64,000 nt of DNA. Origin: Craspedostauros australis. Taxonomy: Eukaryota; Bacillariophyta; Bacillariophyceae; Mastogloiales; Achnanthaceae. Of this stretch, positions 55,444-64,000 are shown in pieces. Made by a program: the position numbers and the translations under genes. How positions within the stretch are numbered: the stretch's first letter is position 1; each line of letters begins with the position of its first letter. Where the stretch lies: the NCBI GenBank assembly GCA_026770025.1, contig JAMXDE010000006.1, positions 2,796,001 to 2,860,000 on the forward strand, written 5' to 3'. Under the pieces are notes generated by a model that saw only the letters and a program-made list of their open reading frames with translations, made no database searches and was not told where the DNA came from.

Positions 55444-57033
55444 ATGATGCCGTCAATCGTCAGAGGCGCGTCGGTCGCCGCAGTTGCTGCATTGCTCGCA
55501 TCATCCACCGTTGCAGCGACACCGCAATGCGCACGTGCCCTGGCACAGCGCGGGGGCAGCAAGACCAAGCCAGCGGCCGACGGCAACGACAGATGGCAGG
55601 TGCACGTCGATTCCAACTCCAAGCTGCCGCCCAAGATTGCGGACGGTGCTTTGTCGGCCTTCTCGGGAAAGACCAGCACCATCCATGGCAAGAGGCGCTC
55701 GCCACCAAGAACGGAAGGAACCGTGCGAGAGATCGTCGTGGACCCATCCACTCACATGTCTTCAGCCGCAGCATCTGCAGTCACGCAGGATGCTCAGGCC
55801 ACACAGGATGCTCAGGCCGCACAGGATGCTCAGGCCAATCTTGCGGATGGGACCAGCATGCCGCAAGCCAGCGTCAGCGCTGCCACTGTCCCATCGTCAC
55901 TGCGCGACACCCTGCGCTCCATCCTCTCCTCCAGCAAGTTTCAGAACTTCCAGAGCCGGTTGGGACCCGCCATCTTCATGATCCTCGCCATGTACACCTT
56001 CGCACGCAAGTTCAAGGAGGATGGACTCATTGTCCTCGCCGGCATCCTGCAGATGGGACTCTACAGCGAAACGAGTAGCACCATCGGCGGCGACAGCATG
56101 AATCGTATCAACCAGTGGTGGTGGTTTGCCACGTACGCGCACGCCACCAACGCGCCGCGTCTGTTCCCATGGTTGAGTTCCACCGTCGCCATGCGAACGT
56201 ACGGTATGGCGATGACAGGGTTGGTGGCCAATATCGTGCGGTTGAACGTGCAGCAAGGTGGCACGGAAGAGTTCCGCGAGTGGATCCGTGAGACGGTCGT
56301 CGCGGCGATCTCGTTGGTAAGTGAAAGTGAACGTGAACGTGAAAGTGAAGGCGGAAGTGAATACCGCTCCCTGGATAGGAAGCACCGTGATTGTATTGAT
56401 GCCGATAGAGTGCGCGGGACGTTTCGTAGTGCTTTGCGAGTGCCAACGTTCTGCTCGTACTCGCCATGAATCCGCTCGTACTCACATACCCACACGCATA
56501 CACGCACAAACATAAAACACATACTCTACATACATTGATCCGATCCGCAGATCCTGACGGTCGCACCATCAGCTTACTGGATCGCGCTGCTGGAGGAATA
56601 CAGCATGGCATACGTCTTCTTCGGCGCTGCGCTCATCGCAATCAATGATACCATGGCGTACGTCTTTGGCATGACCATGGGCAAGCACGCCCTCCTGCCA
56701 AACATATCCGCCAAGAAGACATGGGAGGGATTCATCGGCGGCGGCATCTCCACCGTGGCAGCGGGATACGCATTCATCCAGCACACGCCCATGAGCAAAG
56801 TCGTCGACCTCACGCCCACGGAGGCTGTCGTCGTGTCGCTCTTCGCATCTACCGTCGCACCCTTCGGTGGCTTCCTGGCGTCCGTCATCAAGCGGGCCTA
56901 CAACAAGAAGGACTTTGGAACGATCCTTGGCAAGGGGCACGGCGGGCTGGTCGACCGGTTGGATTGCCAGCTGGTGATGGCACCGTTCCTGTACCTCTAC
57001 CTTCGGCACATACCGGTGAAGACGTCGTACTGA
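55444..57033 (+). CDS. CDP-diacylglycerol synthase (phosphatidate cytidylyltransferase)
   Basis: Exons 55444-56316 and 56551-57033 with a GT-AG intron give 451 residues. An N-terminal signal-like segment (residues 6-25) precedes a low-complexity region containing a D-A-Q-A repeat (three near-identical 18-bp units, about 55787-55840). Several membrane helices follow. The family signature S-x-x-K-R-x4-K-D-F-G-x-x-x-x-x-H-G-G-x-x-D-R-x-D is present at residues 402-429, with the upstream K-K-T-W-E-G-F-I-G-G motif near 346-355. It makes CDP-diacylglycerol from CTP and phosphatidic acid, the precursor of phosphatidylglycerol and phosphatidylinositol. The N-terminal extension hints at secretory-route import, possibly to the plastid, but there is no clear ASAF motif. 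The first of two adjacent Met codons is taken as the start. Confidence 0.92.
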
Positions 57034-59045
57034 TGACACGTACGAGAACAGTAGATCCGGTCGTGCACTTCATTGATTCGATGTTTCGGGGAGAAAGATC
57101 GCAGGCAGTGCACGCAGCGTGGTATGAGTATGGTATGGTACGGTGTCATCGTTCCATCATGGTTGTTTTTGGTGCATCGAATATGTAGGCTGATTCGGCG
57201 GTACGTGTAGCACACAGGGCATTCGCCCATTCGTTTGCGCGTCGGTAGGCGAGTGCTAGTAGGCAATGCGCGAGGAGAGGCACTGGCTGGCACTCGCATA
57301 TGGAAGAAGGGACGGGAATGACTGAGCGGCTGGATGCGTGGTCTGTCCGAGGGGGCGATGGCTGACCTCACCTCGAACTGAGGGTAGAGTCTAACTATCG
57401 GACGAGCGACGGGACCAATCTCACTGCGACTTGCACCTGGGGACGATAGTGACAGCGCCGTGAAGTACTCACTCCTTCGAATATTCATCGAGCATGGCGC
57501 CTCTGCCTCCACCTTCTCAGAATACTCGTGCTCGTCAGAGCAGCTACATGGAGTGCACAAGATGTCGAACGGAGCATCGGGAGAGCAATGCAGTTTCTCG
57601 CAATTAGGGTGTATGGAAATTATCAGGTATCAGAACTTCCGTACCGCTCGTACCATGCCATTCTGAAGAGAAGAGCTCTGCGTTGCGTTTATGTTGATCC
57701 CATCGTGTTGCGCACCATGCATTGATGTTCTATTGGTACTGACGCTGATGCTAGAACGGGAACTGTGTCACGCACAACGGACGCGATGTATCGAGAAGAT
57801 CATTTGCGCAGCGCCGCACTTGTACTCGTAGTATTGTATGTATGTGACTATGAGTACGACTACTAGTGATGTTCTTTACGTGTAATAAGACTGCAACGCA
57901 GCCTTTCGTTTCGAAGGGCCATGCATTGGTATCAACATGAGCATCGTTGCGCCTCGCATCAGAACCAACAGATGTTCTGAAGGACGGACGGATGGATAGA
58001 TTCATGCGTGGATTGGAAGCACCGAACCCCTTTTCAGTGTCTCCTGTATTTGGCGTTGGCAACGAACGACGCCTTCGTGAGGCATGCGGCGTTTGCCATC
58101 TTGGTCCGGCTGGCTGGCTGCTGCCTCATGGCGCAATGCCCACAGTCCCCCCACGTTGATGTCATTTATTGAGATAATTTGGTCCTCGTCCTCGAGGTGT
58201 TTGATGCATAGTCATAATAGACACACGCACACACACTCCGCTTCAACACGAGTCAACTCAATCCAATAGAGCGCACTTACTGAGCTTCCTCTGAGTACCC
58301 CCACCAATGTTATACTCGTACTCGATCGGATGTTGTTCATGACATCTTTCACCTTCAACGGTTCGCGGTGATCATGTTGATCAGATGCTTCCAACTGAGG
58401 TTTTCCTGTGATCCCAAGAAAACCCGAAATTCCTTTGATCGGTTACAAGTGAATGGTTCGTGCGATACTGCCGCAACGTGCAGACTTCCTCTGCGAGTAG
58501 AGCACATGCCCGTGCCTGTGTTATGGCAATACGGGATCCCAACGTACGACTACGAGTGAAGAGAGATACAGACACAAAACGATACAGTTGTTGCTCAAGT
58601 CTCACAACTTGGGTACTTGTATTACTCCACTGCCGCTTCCCGTGTGTCACCATGCGTCACATCACCATCCATCGCATCTTGTGGACTTGCATCGCATTGC
58701 TCCACACCCTACCATACTCGTCCTGCTACACATGCTGCCATCATGCTCGTACTCGAACCAGACTTGCAGCGCTCCTTGGCGCTCCACCATACGCACATCG
58801 CTCATCCAACGACAACAACAACAAAGCCCATCAGAGACAAAGCCTACAACATGCAATCCGCTCGTAAGTCCACAATCATGCATCTCTCAGCTGCACTGAC
58901 TTGACCATGAAGATCATTCAACGCCGTTGGCGCGGAGCCATGGCTGCTCTCACGATCCTTGTCTGCGCCACACTCGCATCAAAACTCACGACTCCGCAAC
59001 AACGATGGTCAGAAACGACCATCCCTTGTCCTCTTGCCACCCATT
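57034..59045. other. Intergenic, no gene supported
   Basis: About 2 kb between two plus-strand genes, with only short ORFs. ATGCAATCCGCTC followed by GTAAGT at about 58851-58869 could be a small first exon, but I found no acceptor that puts it in frame with the next gene. Confidence 0.45.
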
Positions 59046-61649
59046 ATGCATTCATGCAGCCTCTCCATGAACACGAAGATGAGCGCACACCGTGAATCGG
59101 AACCACATGCAGAACACATGGCGGAGAGTGACCCGTATCGATTCCTGAAGGCGAACGATGAAGCTTTGAGCGATTTGAAGAAGCAGCTGGTTGATCCAGC
59201 ATCGCCGCTCTCATTCGGTGACTTCGACAAGCAGCTCAACGACATCCTCACCACGAACCGAACTGTCAAAGCCACCTACGACTCTGAGTTTACGGATGGC
59301 CAGGATGGCACCAAGCCAGCCAACAAGATCCTTTACGATGCCATCCGATGCGAGGTGCTCTTTAACGACCGCGGGATTTGGAATCACAAGCTGGATGAGG
59401 CCGCGATGCGAGAGAAGTTGAAGCCCCACCCTCAAGAACTCCACAAGGGTGTGCAAGGTGCGAGATACGTGATCATTGGAATTGTGAGAGGCTTTGACCG
59501 CACTCCGTCTCAGATCTCCTCTGATTGCGAACGTTTCGTCGCCATGTCCCCATCCAACCTCCTTTTCAAGTGGCTCAAATGGGAGGAACATGTGAGCAAG
59601 ATCATCGGTCACATCCATGAGCCAGACCACAGCAGCAAGGCTGATACGGCTGATACAGCAAGCCCCGTTGAGGTAGTCAAGCTCCCACCGAAGCAAGTTG
59701 TGAAACCGCCGGTGTCCTTTCCACCCAGGTATCTTGTGATTCGCTTTGGAAACCAGTTTGGGATAACTACCGAGAGAACGAGCTACATTGGAGAAGGCGA
59801 TTCGAGGCTCGAGAAGTGCATCAATGGGCTGAGCCCTCTACGCTTGAATCGGCCAGACTGGTCAGAATACAGCCGCAACGACTTTGAAGATCCCAAGATG
59901 TTTGTATACCTTTCTGCAAGCGGCACGGGGAAGAGCATCGATCTCGCAGCGAGTTCCCACCTTCGCAAATGCTGTTTGACTATGATGCTCAGTATCGAGG
60001 AAGACATGCCTGCATGCAATGACATGTTTAAGTATCGCGGAAAAGTTGTCGAGTTCCTGGAGAAGCCCATCCATGAAGTTGCAAAGAAACATTCCGAAGT
60101 CATCAAGGAGATCAACAAACAGTTGGCCATCATGGATGAAAGCGCCAGGATCAGGAGAAGGATGAGATGTGACCCAGACCCCGGATGCAACCAAGTTACT
60201 TTCATGATCGCGATTGACAATGCATACCACCTGACAAACCTTGTCAATATGATCGCGCTATGCACCCATGACGACTATTTTGAACATGAACTCGCAGAAT
60301 ACATCTCGGGGGGCTGTGGTGGCGCCGTGGCACAGCAGGAACTTAGAACTGTGGAGTTTTGGCAATACAAAATACAATTCGCCGTCGTGACGAATGGCGT
60401 AGTCGAAAAGCCACAATGGAAAAACCGCAAACGAGTTGTATACACCAAACCATGTGCCATTCGAGAACCTGAAAAGACTTACAATGCCATGTGCGAACAA
60501 TACAAACATGATGAAGGTCGATACCCTTCTTGGGAAGGCCTGAGTGAGCACCCCATCCTGAAGACCATCGTGATGAACAATCCAACGATGGCATCGATCA
60601 TGCTGTCCTCACTCTGTTCCACAACAGCACAGTGCTACCAAACGCCTGCAGGACAGGATGCGCTCATCTCCACCGTGCTCCACAACTTCATGCAGACCAA
60701 TGAGATGCAAACACTGTTGGACCAACCTGGGGATCGGGCAAGAGTGGCAGCACGAGTACTCGCCACACATCTATTCCAGTCGGAGTACACAGGGGAGCTT
60801 TCGTACGAAAATGCTTACGTGATTGCGCATGATATGGAGTACGGTATCGACTTGGATATCTTCGATGATGAAGACAAGTATCCAATGCGAGAGCTTGCCA
60901 ATCGTTACAAGATGACAACACCAACCCCGTTCATAGATTGTGAATGGGACTATTGTGAGATCGAACGTCCTCTACCATTCGAGGTTGATCCCGCAATGCA
61001 GCTTCTATGTCTTTGGATGCTGGTGGGATGCAGGGATGAGGGTTCGTTGGAAGGATCTTTGGCAGACACGTCTCTTGCGTCCAGGTCGATGGCGAGCACC
61101 CTTGTCAGCTGTGCCATCATGTCCTCGATGGCGGTGAAGGAAACGAGCCGACCTGAAATGAAGACTATTCTGTGGCACACTCTCGGAATGCATGCCAACA
61201 TAGACGACGACAGGCGCCGGGATAGCAGAGATGATGAAGATTCCGAGAGTAGCAAGGCGCAGGTGATCCTCGGTCCCCTTGATGGCGTCGTTCCCATTTC
61301 TACGCCATCCGACTTTGATCATCTCGCGATGTACTTTGAGAAGGATGGAATGACCAAGACTAGTTGGGATGGTTCGGATGCGAAGGAAGCCGTGATCATC
61401 GACGTATCGTCCTTGAAGAAAGGAAGGGAAGGATTCAGACTCGACGACACCCTGTTCGAGAGTCTCATGTCGATGGGACACAGCAAGTCCAGCACAAATG
61501 ACGAGATGGTGGATTCATCGAATGCAACCAGCAGTACTGTTGATGCCTCAAACGAGCTTGACGAAAGCAGCGAGGTCACGTTCTTCGGTGCCAAACGTGA
61601 TGATGCTGGCAGCCTGGGAGACGCCGAGCTGTACATCATCCGTTTCTGA
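59046..61649 (+). CDS. Large protein with Walker A-like motif, putative P-loop NTPase of unknown function
   Basis: The frame is open from upstream of 58959; the first in-frame ATG is 59046 (867 residues), with others at 59067 and 59079. A region at about 265-300 leads to M-F-V-Y-L-S-A-S-G-T-G-K-S, a Walker A-like loop near residues 294-301. About 90 residues later V-T-F-M-I-A-I-D-N-A has the hydrophobic-plus-Asp look of a Walker B strand, and S-G-G-C-G-G follows. The rest is helical. The C-terminal 150 residues are acidic and Ser-rich. The loop recalls the ATPase modules seen in Crinkler- or RHS-type proteins of protists, but this is pattern recall, not an alignment. No membrane segment or targeting signal is evident in this frame. 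Another frame (58907 ATG) encodes a hydrophobic leader but does not connect. Confidence 0.6.
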   Translation: MHSCSLSMNTKMSAHRESEPHAEHMAESDPYRFLKANDEALSDLKKQLVDPASPLSFGDFDKQLNDILTTNRTVKATYDSEFTDGQDGTKPANKILYDAIRCEVLFNDRGIWNHKLDEAAMREKLKPHPQELHKGVQGARYVIIGIVRGFDRTPSQISSDCERFVAMSPSNLLFKWLKWEEHVSKIIGHIHEPDHSSKADTADTASPVEVVKLPPKQVVKPPVSFPPRYLVIRFGNQFGITTERTSYIGEGDSRLEKCINGLSPLRLNRPDWSEYSRNDFEDPKMFVYLSASGTGKSIDLAASSHLRKCCLTMMLSIEEDMPACNDMFKYRGKVVEFLEKPIHEVAKKHSEVIKEINKQLAIMDESARIRRRMRCDPDPGCNQVTFMIAIDNAYHLTNLVNMIALCTHDDYFEHELAEYISGGCGGAVAQQELRTVEFWQYKIQFAVVTNGVVEKPQWKNRKRVVYTKPCAIREPEKTYNAMCEQYKHDEGRYPSWEGLSEHPILKTIVMNNPTMASIMLSSLCSTTAQCYQTPAGQDALISTVLHNFMQTNEMQTLLDQPGDRARVAARVLATHLFQSEYTGELSYENAYVIAHDMEYGIDLDIFDDEDKYPMRELANRYKMTTPTPFIDCEWDYCEIERPLPFEVDPAMQLLCLWMLVGCRDEGSLEGSLADTSLASRSMASTLVSCAIMSSMAVKETSRPEMKTILWHTLGMHANIDDDRRRDSRDDEDSESSKAQVILGPLDGVVPISTPSDFDHLAMYFEKDGMTKTSWDGSDAKEAVIIDVSSLKKGREGFRLDDTLFESLMSMGHSKSSTNDEMVDSSNATSSTVDASNELDESSEVTFFGAKRDDAGSLGDAELYIIRF

Positions 61650-61866
61650 TCTACTAGTATAGCAACTGCGTTGCTCTGCGCAGCAGTGTGTTGGGTGGTA
61701 GTGATACAATTGTACTGGAGGCTGCGCTGTACAATGTATTATATAATATGAGCTACTTGATCCTATTCTGTGCGCCCTGATCAACTCATAGGACATAATA
61801 GGAACATGAGCTCCATGCCTGTCTCCCCATGTTTTTTGGGGTACGATCGCGAGTACAGAGTGCTTG
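61650..61866. other. Short AT-rich intergenic region
   Basis: 3' region of the NTPase-like gene, with an AT-rich palindromic TATTATATAATA stretch at about 61737-61748. Confidence 0.5.
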
Positions 61867-62338
61867 CTATGTTTTTGCGGTTGGACCACGACACCTGCTC
61901 AACGCTTCCATCGAAGTGTCCACGATAATGGACTTGTCCACCACGAAAGGAATGTACGGAAAGTCTCCTCCAGTGCAGCCCCCAAGAAACTGCTCTTTGC
62001 GTACCTGCAACGGTGTCCTACTATATATATCCAGTCTTTGCCAAAGAGAGGGTCTAGTCCCACGCTCGCCACTACGAGGGCATTTATCAGGTCGTCTTTC
62101 TTGTTTGGATGTGCGTCCTTTGCGAGATCTTTGGCTTGGATGCAGATCGATCGCAAGCTGTAGCGCTTCCCACCTCCTTCGGTGGTCGGCGAGGTGATGT
62201 ACAATACGCATCTGCAATCTTGCTTCTACCATCCACGACGCTGATGAGTGGAAGATCTCTTGCACGCCTTGAGATGTGTCGGCGAAGTTGACGACTTCTA
62301 TCGGCTCATTGCTCTCGATGGATCGTTGGTTGAAGTAA
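61867..62338 (-). CDS. Weak gene candidate, minus strand, family not recognised
   Basis: On the minus strand the frame from about 62338 to the stop at 61867 reads protein-like sequence (I-E-V-V-N-F-A-D-T-S-Q-G-V-Q-E-I-F-H near the start; Y-I-P-F-V-V-D-K-S-I-I-V-D-T-S-M-E-A-L at the end), directly after a possible acceptor (TCTCAG at about 62345-62340). In the middle, another frame (62204-61899) reads better (A-K-D-L-A-K-D-A-H-P-N-K-K-D-D-L), so there is either an intron or a frame break. No start codon is fixed; the first in-frame Met is near 62233. It may be a small gene with undetected exons or a pseudogene. Confidence 0.3.
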
Positions 62339-62678
62339 TCCCGCTGAGATCAATCTGTCGACACCGGATACTCCTTTGCCAGAATGCTCAGCTTCTGCCC
62401 TCGTCTCTCTCCCTCCTTGTCTAGCTCTCAAGTCGTAGGCAGCTCAATCGTTTGGTATCTTCGCGCCACACAAACAGCCTGTTGTAGCAACACAAACAGC
62501 CTTGTGGATGCAAAGAAACCGACACAAACAGAATCCTCCTGGTTTCACACAGAGAGAGCGATGGAGACCACCCACAACAACACACACGAAAGGCCATCAA
62601 CAGCACAGTCACTGCTGTTGGTATTGCTGCGGATCCTCGAAGAATTGCAGAGCAGATCACTCTGCAACAATCAAAGGC
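62339..62678. other. Intergenic, no gene supported
   Basis: Leader/promoter region of the plus-strand acidic protein. A direct repeat CACAAACAG occurs at about 62468, 62489 and 62523. Confidence 0.45.
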
Positions 62679-64000
62679 ATGAGCGCTGCAAAAGAGCGCA
62701 CTGCCGACTCCGCGGCTGGTGCTGACAAGCGCAACGATGACGATCACAAGCGCAACGCCATGACGGAGGAACCGCAGTCGGACGAGCACGAATCGGAGGA
62801 TGAAACCGACGAAGATGACGACGACGATGACGACTATCAAGATGATCAGGAGGATCACGACGATGAAGACGATGAGATCGATGACACCTACGACCGACGT
62901 TGGACGCCGCGTCAGATCTATGCCTTCGCGAGATCACGTCGCAACGTCAAGCCGCCGCAGGTCTACACGGCCGATTCTGGTTCGTTGCGTGTCAGGGCGG
63001 CACCTGCTTCGGTTGCTCCTGATTCTGATGATGGCAGCAACGGTGAGGACTCCGACGCCAGTCATGCATCTGCAGACGAGGGGATTGGTGGCAATGTCCA
63101 TGACAATGCTCATGATGATGTTCAAGACAATGCTCATGATGATGATGATGATCGTTCCACACCTCGCGTTGCTGCGCATCATGGGGACGGCATCCGCCAA
63201 AAGGGTGATGATCGCATTGCGAATGCCGCAAGCACACTCGCTGGAGGCATCAAGCACAGCTCGACCTCAACCTCTGCGTCTACCTCTGCGTCAGTGTCTG
63301 CGTCTGGCACCAATGAAGATGGGCGCCTATCTCCATCGATGCATCGACGAAAGAGGCAAAAGCAAAAGCATCAACTCTCGCAAGAGAACCCGGAGGTCCA
63401 GCGAAAACCAACACGCAAGTCCCCACCCAGTAAGAAGCCCAGCCGATCTGGTTCAGACGCTCAACCAACGAGACAGATGGACTACCTCTCCAACCTCCCC
63501 AAAACCATGAGGGATCAACGACGCTTCGATGTCTCCATGCTGCGCCCGCTCACGGTGGACTGCGATGAGAGGCATGAGGAGGATCAGGGCCAATCGATCG
63601 AGCTCATCTGCCGCGGATCCGGCCGCGTCTTCCTCTCCTTCACCAACCGCGGTCACGCCGCTCACGCACTCGGCATCACGACCGACCTCGTTGCCCAGAC
63701 ATGTCTGGCATACGAGCAGCGCAAGGAGCTCAGTCATCCACGCTGCCAAACCTACTGGCTTCGCCTCGTCAGCGAGACCAGCGCCTACATCTACGGCCGC
63801 CACGAGCGGGATTATCACCACATCGAGGAGACGCATGACGAGCGTCTACGCAAGTGGTCGCTGCTCGATCCAAACGCATCCATCGACTTTGCGCCGCGTC
63901 TCAAGCAGCTCGCCAAGCCGAAGACGCATGCCAATGCGAAGTCGCAACCGGAAGTCCCCAAAGTCAACAAGAAGACAAAGGACAAGTCCCGATCCTCCAA
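62679..64000 (+). CDS. Acidic low-complexity protein, partial (3' end outside the window)
   Basis: From the ATG at 62679 the frame is open for 440 codons to the last base, so the stop lies beyond the window. Residues about 28-75 are almost entirely Asp/Glu. Y-D-R-R-W-T-P-R-Q-I-Y-A-F-A follows, then His/Asp- and Ser/Thr-rich stretches, and a very basic Lys/Arg region at about 220-265. From about 270 a more globular part appears (M-D-Y-L-S-N-L-P-K-T-M, I-E-L-I-C-R-G-S-G-R-V-F-L-S-F, Q-T-Y-W-L-R-L-V-S-E-T), ending in another Lys-rich tail. Acidic and basic low-complexity blocks suggest a nuclear or chromatin protein, which is inference. I do not recognise the globular segment. Confidence 0.7.
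   Translation, partial: MSAAKERTADSAAGADKRNDDDHKRNAMTEEPQSDEHESEDETDEDDDDDDDYQDDQEDHDDEDDEIDDTYDRRWTPRQIYAFARSRRNVKPPQVYTADSGSLRVRAAPASVAPDSDDGSNGEDSDASHASADEGIGGNVHDNAHDDVQDNAHDDDDDRSTPRVAAHHGDGIRQKGDDRIANAASTLAGGIKHSSTSTSASTSASVSASGTNEDGRLSPSMHRRKRQKQKHQLSQENPEVQRKPTRKSPPSKKPSRSGSDAQPTRQMDYLSNLPKTMRDQRRFDVSMLRPLTVDCDERHEEDQGQSIELICRGSGRVFLSFTNRGHAAHALGITTDLVAQTCLAYEQRKELSHPRCQTYWLRLVSETSAYIYGRHERDYHHIEETHDERLRKWSLLDPNASIDFAPRLKQLAKPKTHANAKSQPEVPKVNKKTKDKSRSS

Noticed and set aside
29280-58760. Apparent enrichment of ACTCGTA/TACGAGT words between genes
   Set aside because: A rough count gives about 12 against roughly 8 expected by chance for a 7-mer on both strands; not convincing.

Overview
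The window is nuclear DNA of a diatom, or a very close stramenopile relative. The evidence is the combination of GT-AG introns, a plastid presequence with an ASAF motif on an ATP sulfurylase, a DUF6824-type domain, a kinase-like protein with HND and NDFN in place of HRD and DFG, two members of a TPR-like family with glutamine-rich inserts, a GH5 glucanase with a C-terminal membrane anchor, and a Copia-type gag. I cannot name the genus from sequence alone.

Layout. 1-1883: minus-strand Gag-like ORF with two CCHC zinc knuckles, running off the left edge. 4.2-5.0 kb: DUF6824 protein (-). 7.8-8.8 kb: duplicated multi-pass membrane protein (+). 10.9-14.0 kb: three-exon exo-1,3-beta-glucanase (+), convergent with an eEF2-kinase-like alpha-kinase (-, 14.4-17.2 kb) that has four 17-bp repeats directly upstream of its start codon. 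17.9-19.0 kb: TPR-like protein (-). 20,029-28,840: an 8.8-kb DNA transposon bounded by 39/40-bp inverted repeats. It carries a decayed PIF/Harbinger transposase, two satellite-like tandem arrays and several coding-like fragments. 30.3-32.0 kb: HAD phosphatase with a signal anchor (-). 34-35 kb: second TPR-like paralogue (-). 38.8-41.0 kb: plastid ATP sulfurylase (-), divergent from a membrane-anchored kinase-like protein (+, 42-43.9 kb). 44.8-45.8 kb: START-like protein with a signal peptide (+). 45.8-48.9 kb: low-gene region with two related minisatellites and a 20-bp palindrome. 49-52.7 kb: DEAH-type RNA helicase (+) whose reading frame is completed by a 14-nt microexon. 53.4-55.0 kb: proline/serine-rich basic protein with a duplicated F-x-R-L-Y motif (+). 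55.4-57.0 kb: CDP-diacylglycerol synthase (+). 59.0-61.6 kb: large protein with a Walker A-like motif (+). 61.9-62.3 kb: a weak minus-strand gene candidate. 62,679 to the end: acidic low-complexity protein, open at the right edge (+).

The genes are unrelated housekeeping and lineage-specific loci, with no operon logic. They touch sulfate assimilation in the plastid, beta-1,3-glucan turnover at the cell surface, control of translation elongation, RNA remodelling and phospholipid synthesis. The observations most worth following are the 14-nt helicase microexon, the transposon with internal satellites and CpG-type decay of its transposase, the repeats in the eEF2K leader, and the paired minisatellites at 46.4 and 48.4 kb.
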